A stretch of 64,000 nucleotides of DNA from Ciborinia camelliae. Its lineage: Eukaryota; Ascomycota; Leotiomycetes; Helotiales; Sclerotiniaceae. The notes under the pieces were generated by a model. It was not told the DNA's origin. It did not search any database and worked only from the letters and a program-made list of their open reading frames with translations. Made by a program: the position numbers and the translations under genes. Location: positions 1,766,427-1,830,426 of the forward strand of contig JANPYM010000010.1 in the NCBI GenBank assembly GCA_025890175.1, in the 5' to 3' direction. Every line of letters begins with the position of its first letter. Within the stretch, counting starts at the first letter, position 1. Positions 1 to 12,659 of this stretch are shown one piece after another.

Positions 1-1850
1 ATATTTTAATAAATTATCCATAATTAATAATTATATATTATTAAAAATTTATATTTATTTAGTTAAATTGTTTAAATTATTATATTATAAGATCTTCCAA
101 ATTTATAATATATAGAATATTATAATTTATCTCAAAAACTTTCTTAAAAGCTATAAAAAATGAATTTGAAATATTAGAATTTTTTGATGTGATTAAAAAT
201 TTCTAATTTTTAGATATAAATTATAATACAATTTTTTACAAAATTATAATCTTTATATATATTTTGTTATTTATATATCTTAAAAAAATATTTTTATTTT
301 TTTTTAATTTATCTTTAATTAATATTAAATTTCTAAATAATTAAAAATAAAATTATTCTAATTTTATAATAAAATTAATAATATTTATATATATAATTTT
401 AAATAATTTATTTAATATAAGAAAAATAAATATTTTTTAGTTTTTTTAAAAAAAAAATATTTTTTTAATAAAGCGATTATTTAAGTTTAATATTCAAATC
501 TTAAAGATTCTAATAATTTAATAATTAAAATAATTTTTTTTTAAAAATATAAGAATTATTTATTTTATTTATATTTAGCTTTTTTTATAAATATATTATA
601 ATTAAATATTATTTTATATAATATAATTAATTTAAATAAATAAACTTTTTAATAAAAATTTGGTTTTAATAATTAATTAATAAAATTTTTGATTATTTTA
701 AATCCAAAAAATATTATAATAAATTAGATTATTTAATTTATTTATTTTTAAAATTTATTTATATTTTTACCCAATATATTTTAAATTTTATTAAAAGGAT
801 TTTTGTTTTGTTTTAAATTAAATAATAAAAATGTGGGAAATAAATATTTAATTATATTAATAAAACTTTTACTATATATTTTTTTATATAATTAAATTAT
901 AAATAAATAAAGCAAATTAAATATATAATAATTATATCTTATAATTTCCCCAATTTAATTTTTATTTTTTATTATAATATTAGGTATAATTATTATAGAA
1001 ATTGATTTAATTAAAATTAAATATATATATATAATTATCTTAATTATATTTAATTTTAATTTTTTTATTATTTATTTAAATTCTTATTTTATTATAATAT
1101 AAAAAAATCTTTTAATAAATTATTTTATTAATCAATATTTTAAAAAAAAAAATATGAATATGATAGCCCAACCATATTCCTATATCGATTATAATTTTAA
1201 ATAATAGATTAAATTTTGTATATATTCTTAATTTGAAAAAAATAAAAATATTTTTAATTTTAAAGTGTATCCTTATTTTTTATTTTTATTCAAAATAATA
1301 ATAAAAAATAATACCTAAAAAAATTTTTTTATACCCGAAAATTCCGAATATATTGGATTTACGGGGTAATTATAAATTATATTTAATATAAAAAAAAATT
1401 AAATAAAAAAAAATTCTTTTTTGGTTATATCCATCTTTTTTAAAAAAATATTAGATTTAATTTTATTTAAAAAAAAATAATGTTTTTTTATATAATATTA
1501 ATAATAATATATTTTTTCTATTTTTATAATATTAAAATATAAATTTATTTTTTAATTTTAATTAATAATATATATCCAATACCCCTAATTAATATTTTAT
1601 CTTATTATTCCAGAGTTTTTATTATTTTAAGATATATTATTAATATATATTAATATAAAAATTATAATTAAAGTCTTTTTATTATTTATTATAAATTCTA
1701 TTTCTTTATTAAACTTCATTAATCCATTAATATATATTATAATATTACCAAAATTGAAATTATAAGACCCCTAAAAAAAATATAAATATATTATTATTCA
1801 TATATTTTAAATAAATATTAAATCCAGCTGATTAAATATATATTTTTATT

Positions 1851-3576
1851 AATAAATAATATATATTATAATAAAGATTAAATATATTAATAAAGTATAA
1901 TAATGATATAGATAATATTTTATTATCTTTTAATTTTATTTTAAAAAAATATATTTTTTTAAATTATTTGATTTTCAATTTATTAATTGGGGAATTATAT
2001 ATAATAATTAGTCTAATTTTGGATTATTTAAAATTAATTATTTATTTAATATATTTATTACTTTAAAAAAGAATTATTATTTTAAAGTTTAGAATATTTA
2101 TTTTAAAAATATAATATATTAATAATTTTAATTAATAATTAATAATATTTTTTTTTAAAATATAATAGATTAAATTTTTAATAAATATAATTTTATTTTT
2201 AATTAATAAAATTATTAAATTATTAATTATATTGGTAAATATTAAAAAGAATATTTTGTATTTTATATATTATTTGATTTATAAAATAATAACTTTTGAA
2301 AAGTTATAATTAAATCTAAAATTTTTATCTATAAATTAAATTTTATTTAAATATATTTTAAAATATTTTTTATTATTATAAAAATAAATTATAAAATTGG
2401 ATAGGAAAAAAAATTTTTTTTATATTAAATATATATATTTTTATTTATAGTTTTAATAAAAAAATTTTAAATCTTTTTATAATATAATTTATTTAGTATA
2501 TTAATAAAATATATTATATTAATATATATTTAAGATTTTAAGTTTTCTTTTAATATAAAAAAAAAAAAATAAAATTAAATTAAATTAATATATTTTCAAT
2601 TTAATTATTATTTTGATTTTAAATATTTTTTTAATTTTTATAAATAAAAAAAATTGTTTTTTAATAAAAATAATAATTTTTTGTTTTTTTAATAATAATA
2701 TTAATATATAAATAATAATTTATTATTTTAATATATTAATAATTTTAAATAATAATTATATATTATTAAAATTTGTTATTAATATAAATATTTTTAATAA
2801 AAATATATATATATTATAAAATATACTTTTTCTTTTTATTTAATTTTTAAATATAAATTTAAATATATTTAATTTATTATTTTTATATTAGAATTTATAT
2901 TTTATCTTTTCAAACTTAATTTTAAAAAAATTAATAATAAATATTAATAATAAATATTTTAAAAATAAAAAAATTATATTTAATATTAATAAAGATTAAT
3001 TATAATCAATAATAAATTTTTTTAAAATATTTATTTTTTAAAAATCTTTTTTAATAATTTCTTTATTATTTTTAAATTCCTAATTTGAATTATTTAATTT
3101 TAAATTTTTTTTAAAAATCTTTTTAATAATTAATAATAAATTTATAATATTAAAAATATTAAATAAACTTAAATCCAAATTTTTATTTAAATATTTATTC
3201 AATTTATTATTATTAAATATTATTTAATTTTTTTTATCCAGATTTTTTATTATTAAAAACTTTTTTATTTTAATTTCTTTTTTATCTCATTAATCGATAA
3301 TTTTAAACTTAAGATTATTTGTTAATCGTTATAATTAGATTTACTATTATATATAATATTATATATTAATTTTTTATATCTAATAAAATATAATTATGTC
3401 CAAAAAAAGTTTATTATACTTTATATTTAATTTAAATAAATTTTTAAGGTTAATAAAGACTAAATAATAATTAAGTTTTTTAATAAATAAATAATCAAAA
3501 TTTTCGAAATTTTTAATAAGTTCAAAATTATATATATAATAATTATTATTATATATCAAGATTTATATTTTGGAAA
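1851..3576 (+). repeat. Left copy of a 1.73-kb duplicated block abutting an assembly gap
   Basis: This 1726-bp block ends exactly at the last base before the run of Ns. It reappears from the first base after the gap (3587-5313). At every anchor I compared (near 1985/3721, the region near 2401/4137, and the end at 3576/5313) the two copies match, with a single T-homopolymer difference near 2440/4176. A repeat whose two copies meet precisely at a gap is the signature of two contigs with an unmerged overlap, so this is probably one genomic segment represented twice. Confidence 0.9.
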
Positions 3577-3586
3577 NNNNNNNNNN
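3577..3586. other. Assembly gap (10 Ns)
   Basis: A run of ten N marks a scaffold join. Because the flanks are the same sequence, the true gap length is probably negative (overlap), and the Ns do not stand for missing bases. Confidence 0.98.
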
Positions 3587-5313
3587 AATAAATAATATAT
3601 ATTATAATAAAGATTAAATATATTAATAAAGTATAATAATGATATAGATAATATTTTATTATCTTTTAATTTTATTTTAAAAAAATATATTTTTTTAAAT
3701 TATTTGATTTTCAATTTATTAATTGGGGAATTATATATAATAATTAGTCTAATTTTGGATTATTTAAAATTAATTATTTATTTAATATATTTATTACTTT
3801 AAAAAAGAATTATTATTTTAAAGTTTAGAATATTTATTTTAAAAATATAATATATTAATAATTTTAATTAATAATTAATAATATTTTTTTTTAAAATATA
3901 ATAGATTAAATTTTTAATAAATATAATTTTATTTTTAATTAATAAAATTATTAAATTATTAATTATATTGGTAAATATTAAAAAGAATATTTTGTATTTT
4001 ATATATTATTTGATTTATAAAATAATAACTTTTGAAAAGTTATAATTAAATCTAAAATTTTTATCTATAAATTAAATTTTATTTAAATATATTTTAAAAT
4101 ATTTTTTATTATTATAAAAATAAATTATAAAATTGGATAGGAAAAAAAATTTTTTTTATATTAAATATATATATTTTTTATTTATAGTTTTAATAAAAAA
4201 ATTTTAAATCTTTTTATAATATAATTTATTTAGTATATTAATAAAATATATTATATTAATATATATTTAAGATTTTAAGTTTTCTTTTAATATAAAAAAA
4301 AAAAAATAAAATTAAATTAAATTAATATATTTTCAATTTAATTATTATTTTGATTTTAAATATTTTTTTAATTTTTATAAATAAAAAAAATTGTTTTTTA
4401 ATAAAAATAATAATTTTTTGTTTTTTTAATAATAATATTAATATATAAATAATAATTTATTATTTTAATATATTAATAATTTTAAATAATAATTATATAT
4501 TATTAAAATTTGTTATTAATATAAATATTTTTAATAAAAATATATATATATTATAAAATATACTTTTTCTTTTTATTTAATTTTTAAATATAAATTTAAA
4601 TATATTTAATTTATTATTTTTATATTAGAATTTATATTTTATCTTTTCAAACTTAATTTTAAAAAAATTAATAATAAATATTAATAATAAATATTTTAAA
4701 AATAAAAAAATTATATTTAATATTAATAAAGATTAATTATAATCAATAATAAATTTTTTTAAAATATTTATTTTTTAAAAATCTTTTTTAATAATTTCTT
4801 TATTATTTTTAAATTCCTAATTTGAATTATTTAATTTTAAATTTTTTTTAAAAATCTTTTTAATAATTAATAATAAATTTATAATATTAAAAATATTAAA
4901 TAAACTTAAATCCAAATTTTTATTTAAATATTTATTCAATTTATTATTATTAAATATTATTTAATTTTTTTTATCCAGATTTTTTATTATTAAAAACTTT
5001 TTTATTTTAATTTCTTTTTTATCTCATTAATCGATAATTTTAAACTTAAGATTATTTGTTAATCGTTATAATTAGATTTACTATTATATATAATATTATA
5101 TATTAATTTTTTATATCTAATAAAATATAATTATGTCCAAAAAAAGTTTATTATACTTTATATTTAATTTAAATAAATTTTTAAGGTTAATAAAGACTAA
5201 ATAATAATTAAGTTTTTTAATAAATAAATAATCAAAATTTTCGAAATTTTTAATAAGTTCAAAATTATATATATAATAATTATTATTATATATCAAGATT
5301 TATATTTTGGAAA
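3587..5313 (+). repeat. Right copy of the duplicated block
   Basis: This 1727-bp block starts directly after the N run and repeats 1851-3576 in direct orientation, one base longer in a T run. RIP would be expected to make old genomic duplicates diverge, so near-identity in RIP-type sequence argues against a genuine ancient duplication. Confidence 0.9.
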
Positions 5314-6339
5314 TATAAAATAATATATAATAAATATTATATTTTAAAAATTTAAAAAATAATTTTTATTTAAAATAAAAGTTTATTATAATATATAAAA
5401 ATTTTTTTTAATTTATTTAATAAATATTAAAAAGCTTTATATTATTTTTATAAATTATTAAATTAATTTTGAATATAAAAATCCGAATTATAGATTTTAT
5501 ATTTTAAAATATTAAATAAAAAATAATATAAATAAAACAAAATATAATATTTTTCAAAATAATATTACAAAATTTTAAAAAATATATATTATTTATTATA
5601 AAAAATATTATAAAATTATAAAAAATAAAAATATTATTAATTAATATATATTTTTAATTCTATAAAATTATTTAATAAATTAAAATATTTAAGAATATAA
5701 AAATTATATTTTAAAAATATAAATAATATTTAATTATATAGAATATAAAATAAATTTTAATAAATCTTAATATTGATATATAAAATATAATATAAAATAA
5801 TCCGAAAATATAAGAATATATACAAAATAATTGGTTTATTTAATAATTATTAAATAATAAACTTTAAATTCAAAAAATATTTATAAATTTTGAGATAAAA
5901 AAATAATTATTTAAAAAAAATTAAAATAAAAAGTTTTAAAGGTTTTTTTAATATTATAATAATATTTTTTTATATTAAATATATTATATTAATAATAAAT
6001 TTATTTTTTATATTAATATTAAATATAATATAATTAATAATAAAAAAAAATATTTCTTAATAATATTTTATAATATTTAATAAATTAAATAATAATTTTT
6101 TTATAATTAAATATAATTAATTAAAAAATCTTTAATATTATTATATAAATATTAAATTATATTAGGAATTAAAATAAGGATTATAATAAATAAATATTTA
6201 TATAAAAATACAATAATTTACTAATAAATTTAATATTAAATAATTTATATTTATTTAATTCGGGAAATATTTATTTATTTTTAATATAGAATATTCAATT
6301 ATATTAAATAATCCTATAAGATTTAATATTAAACTATTA

Positions 6340-6344
6340 GAATT
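6340..6344 (+). repeat. Target site duplication (left), GAATT
   Basis: GAATT directly precedes the TGTCA start of the element, and the same five bases directly follow its TGACA end at 6790-6794. Five-base duplications are typical of integrases of Ty3/gypsy-type retrotransposons. Confidence 0.85.
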
Positions 6345-6481
6345 TGTCACGGTGTGGATCCACTGGGTGGGTCCTGATCCCCATCGTGACAGGGTTTATA
6401 TAGTAGAACAACTATTCCAGATCCCAATCTGGAATACTCCACGCTTTTGTGGCGCAGTGGTAAAGTTGTTCACCCCTGACA
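6345..6481 (+). repeat. Left LTR of the TRIM
   Basis: A 137-bp terminal repeat with TG...CA ends. The first 46 nt can fold back (GTCACG at 6346-6351 with CGTGAC at 6385-6390). A perfect 10-bp inverted repeat (TATTCCAGAT at 6413-6422 and ATCTGGAATA at 6427-6436, four-base spacer) lies near the middle. If the transcript begins at about 6426, its first bases would be those that pair with the primer site, so I place the U3/R boundary there by inference. Confidence 0.85.
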
Positions 6482-6483
6482 CT

Positions 6484-6495
6484 GTATTCCAGATT
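6484..6495 (+). promoter_or_regulatory. Putative self-priming primer-binding site of the TRIM
   Basis: The 12 bases GTATTCCAGATT start two bases after the LTR and are the exact reverse complement of AATCTGGAATAC at 6426-6437 inside the LTR. In Tf1 and sushi-type elements the 5' end of the mRNA folds back on such a site to prime reverse transcription, replacing a tRNA. I see no tRNA-type site here. Function is inferred from position and complementarity. Confidence 0.65.
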
Positions 6496-6640
6496 AATTG
6501 GTCGGTATGTTCTGAGATCAGTTCTTGGCGAGGATATACCACTTCGAATTAATTTATTTTAATTCAGCTGCAACTATAAATGCTTCCCACTCTTGTCGTG
6601 TGGGCTTACCCTTGTCTTGAACCCGGGGGGTTCACGCTAA

Positions 6641-6652
6641 GACGGGGGTGAG
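6641..6652 (+). promoter_or_regulatory. Putative polypurine tract of the TRIM
   Basis: GACGGGGGTGAG directly abuts the right LTR, the position where plus-strand DNA synthesis is primed in LTR retrotransposons. It is purine-rich with two pyrimidine interruptions. Confidence 0.6.
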
Positions 6653-6789
6653 TGTCACGGTGTGGATCCACTGGGTGGGTCCTGATCCCCATCGTGACAG
6701 GGTTTATATAGTAGAACAACTATTCCAGATCCCAATCTGGAATACTCCACGCTTTTGTGGCGCAGTGGTAAAGTTGTTCACCCCTGACA
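6653..6789 (+). repeat. Right LTR of the TRIM
   Basis: Identical over all 137 bp to 6345-6481. Identity of the two LTRs indicates little time since integration. Confidence 0.85.
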
Positions 6790-6794
6790 GAATT
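6790..6794 (+). repeat. Target site duplication (right), GAATT
   Basis: Same five bases as at 6340-6344, directly after the terminal TGACA. Confidence 0.85.
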
Positions 6795-9700
6795 ATATTT
6801 ATATTATATATTTCATAATTTTATTCTAATCCCATATCCTTATTTTTATATTTACAATTTATTAAATTTTTTATATTAATTTAAAAATATAGGATTTAAG
6901 ATATTTTTTATATAAGAATTATATATAAAGAAAATAAATAATTATTTTTTATTATTTATTTTATATTTTATTATTTGGATTTAATAAAAACAAATGGTTG
7001 ATTATAATAATATAAAAAAGTAAAGGCAGATTTTTAATATTATTATAATAGTAGATAATTAAAGTATAACAAAAATGAAAGCGAAAACAAAATTATACTT
7101 AAAAATGTTAAAAGAATTCCTTACATAAATCTAGGATTAATTAATATATAAATATTAATAAAATTGTTAATATAACTTAATAATCTAATTAATCTATTTT
7201 TATATTAAAAAATCTTTTCTATGTAATAAAGGTAATAAAATTAAGGTCCAAAAAATAAATAACTATTTTTTAGAAAAATATTATTTTGATATTAAATTTG
7301 CAAAATATTAATTTACAATTATTTAATATTAATAATTAAATTAATTTTAAAAAATATTAAAAATATATTAATATTATTATAAAAATAAACTTTAAAAAAA
7401 ATAAAATTATTATTAATAAAAATAATTATTTTAATATTTTATTAGAATTTTGGTAAAAAATAATTTGTTATATTAATTATCAATCCAAATAAATGTTTTT
7501 ATTAATTCTAAAACATAATATCAATAAAAGTTTAAAATATCCTAACAAAGATATTATTATAATAAAATTATTAATAAATAATATAGATTTATTATTACAG
7601 GAAGTCTAAAATTTTTAAAAAATAATTATAACAAAAATTAAATATATAAAAATGAAATTAATAAATCTTTTTATTATAAATAATTATAATTATTTTTAAA
7701 AATATAATTTTAATCAAGTTTTTATAAAGTTATATACATAATCATTTAATTATAAATAAAACTAACAATAATTAACTAATTTATATCAATAATACATTTC
7801 AAAATATAATATTTTTTTTTGCTCAATATTATATAAAAAAAAACTTTTTTTATATTTTTTGATTTATTAAAAATATTATAAAATAAAAAAAATTAATAAA
7901 AAAAAAAAAATAATATTAAACTATATTATACTTAAATTTATATTATAAATATTTTCTTTATATAAAAACTATAAAATAAAAAAATATAAATAATTTGAAA
8001 AATTAATCCAAATTTTTTATATATATCTATAATTTTATTAATAATTTAAAATAAATAATATAACAATTAAATTTTAAAAAAATATAAATATTATTATTCA
8101 AACTTGGGAATCCTTCCAAAATAATAAAAAAAAAGCCCCTTATTAAAGATATAAACTTTATATTTATAATATAATTATCCATTAAAATTCAAAATATTAA
8201 TTTCATTAAAACTCAAGATATCGATTTTGCTAATATTGCCAAAATAAATAATATTACAAATTATCTAGATTTTTTTAATAATAACAAAAAGGATAGGATT
8301 TAATATAAAAATATAAATTATATAAAATTTTAAAAATATTTAAATTAATAATTTATAACTTAATTCTTTTTTTTATATTAAAAAATTGCTTTTTATTATA
8401 CAAATATAAAAAATTTGTTTTTTTTTAATTTAATTTTAAGATATCCGATTTATTTATATTATTAATTATTATAAATGATAATTATTTTGATATAAAAAAA
8501 AGTTATAATATTTATTAATAATAATTAATTTTTTTTATATATTTATAAAATATATTTTGAAACTAATTTTTTTTAATATAATTATTTTATATTTATTTAA
8601 TATTTAATTATAAAAATATTAAATAAGATTATATTTTTTAAAAAAATATTTTTTTAAAATATTAAAATAATTTTTTTATAGATTATATTTAGTAATTCTA
8701 ATTTTAAATATATAATATATATAAAATAATAAACTATCAGATTTTATATTTAAAAAATTAATTATATTTAAATAAATTATAATAATAATCTAATACAATA
8801 AAATATTTTTTATTATTTATTATAATATTTTGTTTATTTTTATAATACTATATTTATAATTTTAATAATTAATATAATTAATATTATATTTATTTCAAAA
8901 ATATATTAAATAAATTAAACTAAAAATTTACTTTCATTTAAATTATAATTAAAAGAAATATTATTAAATTTAACATTAATATTAAAAATTTTAATTTTAT
9001 ATAAAAAATAATTTAATAATAAATATACCAAACAATTAATAATATTATTTACAACAATTTTAAAAAATTATAATCAGGCTATCGTATTATTATCAATATA
9101 TTAAATTATCATATTATTTAATAAAAAAAAATTTAATAAAATAAAATATATTATATTATTTATATATATTTATTATATTTAATATTAATTGTTTTATATA
9201 AATCTAATATTATATTTTAAAAATATCCTTATAAATTATTATTTTTATTTATAAATATATTTTTTTATAATAAACTAAATCTATTATTTTAAATTATATA
9301 AAGCCATTTATAATCCTATTAAATTCGGTATATTAATTTTATTAAATAATAATAAAAATTATATTATTTATTATAATTGAATTAAAAAAATTGTTAATAA
9401 TAATTTAAATCTTATAATTTTAATATATTTTAAAATCAATTATATTATAAAATTTTAAATTAAAAAAATATATTATATTTATATTAATATTAATAATTAA
9501 TATATATTTATATTTTAAAATAAAATCGATTTAATTTAATAAACTTTATTATTAAATATTACAAAAAATATAATATATAATAATATATTTAATAAAAATA
9601 AAGATTAATATTAATAAATAACAAATATATTTGATATTATAAATATTATATAAAAAATATTTTTTAAATATATATTTAACAAATATAATTAAATATAAAA

Positions 9701-10230
9701 TTAATAATAAAAACAAAAAATATTAAATAATATATAGAAAATAATTTAATAATAAATATAATATATATTAAATATAAATTTATAAAAAATATAAAAAAAT
9801 ATTGGATATTATAAAAAAAACGATTTAATAATAAATATAATATATATTAAATATAAACTTATAATAAATATAAAAAAATATTAAATATTATAAAAAAAAC
9901 GATTTAATAATAAATATAATATATATTGAATATAAATCTATAATAAATATAAAAAATATTGAATATTATAAAAAAAACAGTTTAATAATAAATATAATAT
10001 ATATTGGATATAAAATTAATAATAAATATATAAAACATTAAATATAATAATTACATTTAATTTAATACAAATCTATATTTTAATAAAAATCTAATACAAA
10101 ATAAATTGATAATACTTTAAATTTTGTAAAAGCAATAATAATAATTATCGTTTTTAATAAATATATTTTTTGATATAATTTATATTCAATTTTAAAGAAA
10201 ATTCTATCCCATAATTATTTTTATTAGTAT
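6795..10230. other. AT-rich gene desert, right part
   Basis: Continues the RIP-like composition to a sharp boundary near 10230, where balanced sequence begins. No gene-like frame is visible. One tandem array (next entry) stands out. Confidence 0.85.
9740..10045 (+). repeat. Tandem array of about 79 bp, about four units, in the AT desert
   Basis: A motif reading TTTAATAATAAATATAATAT recurs at roughly 9745, 9825, 9904 and 9981, so the period is 78-80 bp. Units differ by a few substitutions and single-base indels. It could be a minisatellite, or a satellite remnant of the heterochromatic block. Confidence 0.75.
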
Positions 10231-11273
10231 CGGTTATACATCCACTATATATCGGACCTGATTATCCCCCATTTTCTATACGGTAGATTGAATCAAGGAA
10301 GGCCGAGGAAGGGAGCTACTTTAGGTAGATAGGTAGGTAGGTATCTAAGTAAATAAATATAAAACTCAAATTTTCTTTATAATTATATATATATATATAT
10401 ATCTACCTACGCATTCTAAATTATTTTATCTTATTTTATCTTATTTTATTTTGTCTTATCATTAGGTTTACGCGTGTACGAGGAACATATTTATAATAAC
10501 CGCAGTATCATGACCTCAGTACAACCAAACAACAGTACCTAAGCTCCAACCAAGCCCCAAAGCTCCAAGCACCAAGCTCGAGGTCCGCATAGCTTCACAT
10601 CATCACTTCATGGTAACTTCGGCCTATAGGTATAGGTATGGGTATAGGTATGGAATCCCACTTATTCATTTATTAATTTTATACGGTTCACACGCTTTAT
10701 ACGGTTTATACGGTTCACATCAATATCATCTACCTAGGTACCTTTCAAACTGTCTCTTAAGTTTGTTCATGAATATGTATATATTCACCAATAGCAAGTC
10801 CAAGACAAGACAAGACAAGACGAGATAAGATATGATAAGACGAGACGAGACAAATTCCTTGACGCGCATCATGATGTATGCGATGGGATGCGATGCCCTG
10901 TGATGCCCTGTGATGCGATGTGATGCAGGTGAATCATGATGCCACTTCAATCTGCATATCTAGGTACTTTACCTACTCCTTGGGGTAGAAAATGATGAAT
11001 GATGAATGAATAATGAATAATAAACCGGAGATATATATATGATATAGTACGTACATATCTTGTTTACTGTAAATCTATCCTTCCATCTTCCATCCTTCTA
11101 TCCTCTGGGATTTTCTTAGTTTTATATTTGATTATATAGGTAGGTAGATATGATTATACCTATAGATAGATAAATATTTAGGTAGCTGGAGATACCGAAT
11201 ACAGCTAGAGTAGCCTCACTTGATGTAATTGGAAACTGGAGATAACCTACCTAGTAGTAGGTACCTACCTTAC

Positions 11274-11340
11274 TATGAAGTCCGATAGAACCTATAAAGT
11301 CCAGTAGAACCTATGAAGTCCAGTAGAATCTATGAAGTGA
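11274..11340 (+). repeat. 19-bp tandem repeat, 3.5 copies
   Basis: Units of the form TATGAAGTCCAGTAGAACC occupy 11274-11292, 11293-11311 and 11312-11330, with a partial fourth. They differ by one to three bases each. Confidence 0.85.
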
Positions 11341-12624
11341 CGAAGACTGAAGACTGAAGATGGTATTCAGAAGGTTGGCTGCTCTTTATTTCTCGAATCT
11401 CGAATCTCGAATCTTGAGAGTCGAGATAAGGGGGACTTCAAAGTTAAGGTTGATTGATGAATATAATATGTACTTAAGGTAGGTAGGTACGTAGGTATGT
11501 ATTTGTCCAAAAATGATACTGTACCTCCCTATCGTACCTACCTACTAGGTACCTACTTACTACCTACACTACCTAGGTACCTACCTATCTATAATAGAAT
11601 ACAGTATTTTCCTCAAGATCCCATTATTATGAGTTTATTTTCCGATCACACGGCATAAAAAGAATGCAGATAGATAATCATATCTACCTACCTACCTATC
11701 TACCCACCTACAGAAATGAGGTTGAAGACATCCAGGGCCGTGAGTGAAAATGATACGTACAATGAAACCCGACTGGTATGAAGCAAGCAAGCAAGCAAGC
11801 AAGTATTAAAGAGGTGAGGTGGTTGGTGGCTGAACCTTTCCAAAAGTCTTGTTTGATGGATGTTTGAGAATGGATATGCTATATCTACCTAGGTAGGTAG
11901 GTATCTATACGAATTGTGAATTGTGAATGCAAAGGACTGTTGGATAATCTTTAGAAAATAATAAGGATTATGATGAATGATGAATGTTCTTGAAATGATG
12001 ATGATTATTATTATTAAAATTATAAGTTTGACATCAAAAGTAGAGAATCAGATAGAAAGTTGAGACTACCTAGGTAAGGTATAAGGTAGGTAAGGTAGAT
12101 AGGTACCTAGGTATGAACCCAACCAAGCTTGGTATTCGTGCGCAGTGAGTAAGTGAGTGAGTAAGTGAGTGAGTGGATAGGAAGGTTTTTTCTTTGTTCA
12201 GAGCTTCACGCGGGCGGGTAAATCCATTTGTAAGAGAGAGAAGAGAGGAGAGGAGTCCTTGGTAATCTCGCATGCAGCTCAGCTCAAAACAATCTGTGTT
12301 GAATCTTGATGAACCTACAGCTGGAGTTCTGTACGGTACTGTACCTACATAGCCCTGGAGTACGTACATAGGTACATACATATATGCACAAAATGTACCT
12401 TGTAGATATAATTTTAACATCCCTAGGTCTCCAGCATCCATTCATCTTCTGAGTTCGTTCTTGCGCCGCATTCATCTATTCATCCATTCGTACCTAATAA
12501 GTTCCGGAATCCGTAGCAACCCACAAACCATAACCCACCTTGAACATCCATCCATCCATCCATCCACGGGTAACGGGTACTCCGTACTGTTTTATCATTG
12601 ATTTATCAAGACCCAGGTATGCAG

Positions 12625-12659
12625 ATAGGATAGGATAGGATAGGATAGGATAGGATAGG
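12625..12659 (+). repeat. Microsatellite (ATAGG)7
   Basis: Seven uninterrupted copies of the pentanucleotide. Confidence 0.9.

Larger units (their letters stand above)
1..6339. other. AT-rich gene desert, left part (RIP-like)
   Basis: The sequence is almost entirely A and T, with only isolated G or C, and stop codons are so dense that no reading frame of useful length exists. Such compartments in filamentous ascomycetes come from repeat-induced point mutation (C to T) acting on transposon copies, and they are usually H3K9me3 heterochromatin. I could not recognise any ancestral element in it. The block from 1851 to 3576 recurs after the N gap (see the separate entries). Mitochondrial DNA is unlikely, because no rRNA, tRNA or respiratory gene is visible and the base bias is more extreme than usual for fungal mitochondria. 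Confidence 0.85.
6345..6789 (+). mobile_element. Miniature LTR retrotransposon (TRIM), self-priming type, 445 bp
   Basis: The element has two identical 137-bp direct repeats (6345-6481 and 6653-6789), each beginning TGTCA and ending TGACA. They enclose only 171 bp of non-coding sequence, and the whole is flanked by a perfect 5-bp duplication. There is no room for gag or pol, so it must be mobilised in trans; this is the TRIM architecture. A purine tract sits immediately before the right repeat. Two bases after the left repeat lies a 12-nt stretch complementary to the repeat itself, as in Tf1-like self-primed chromoviruses. Composition is near-balanced while the surroundings are RIP-degraded. 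With identical LTRs, insertion is recent, or the element is too short for efficient RIP. The short open frame at 6352-6552 is incidental. Orientation is set by the primer-site and purine-tract order. Confidence 0.85.

Noticed and set aside
9740..10045. CRISPR-like array
   Set aside because: Repeats are contiguous with no unique spacers, in a eukaryotic AT-rich block; it is a tandem repeat.
1..10230. Centromere or telomere-proximal region
   Set aside because: Fungal centromeres can be AT-rich RIP blocks, but nothing in the sequence (no telomere repeats, no known centromeric satellite) distinguishes this from other RIP islands.
12070..12441. 123-codon minus-strand frame
   Set aside because: Made largely of translated short repeats (SLTHSLTH and similar) with no family resemblance.
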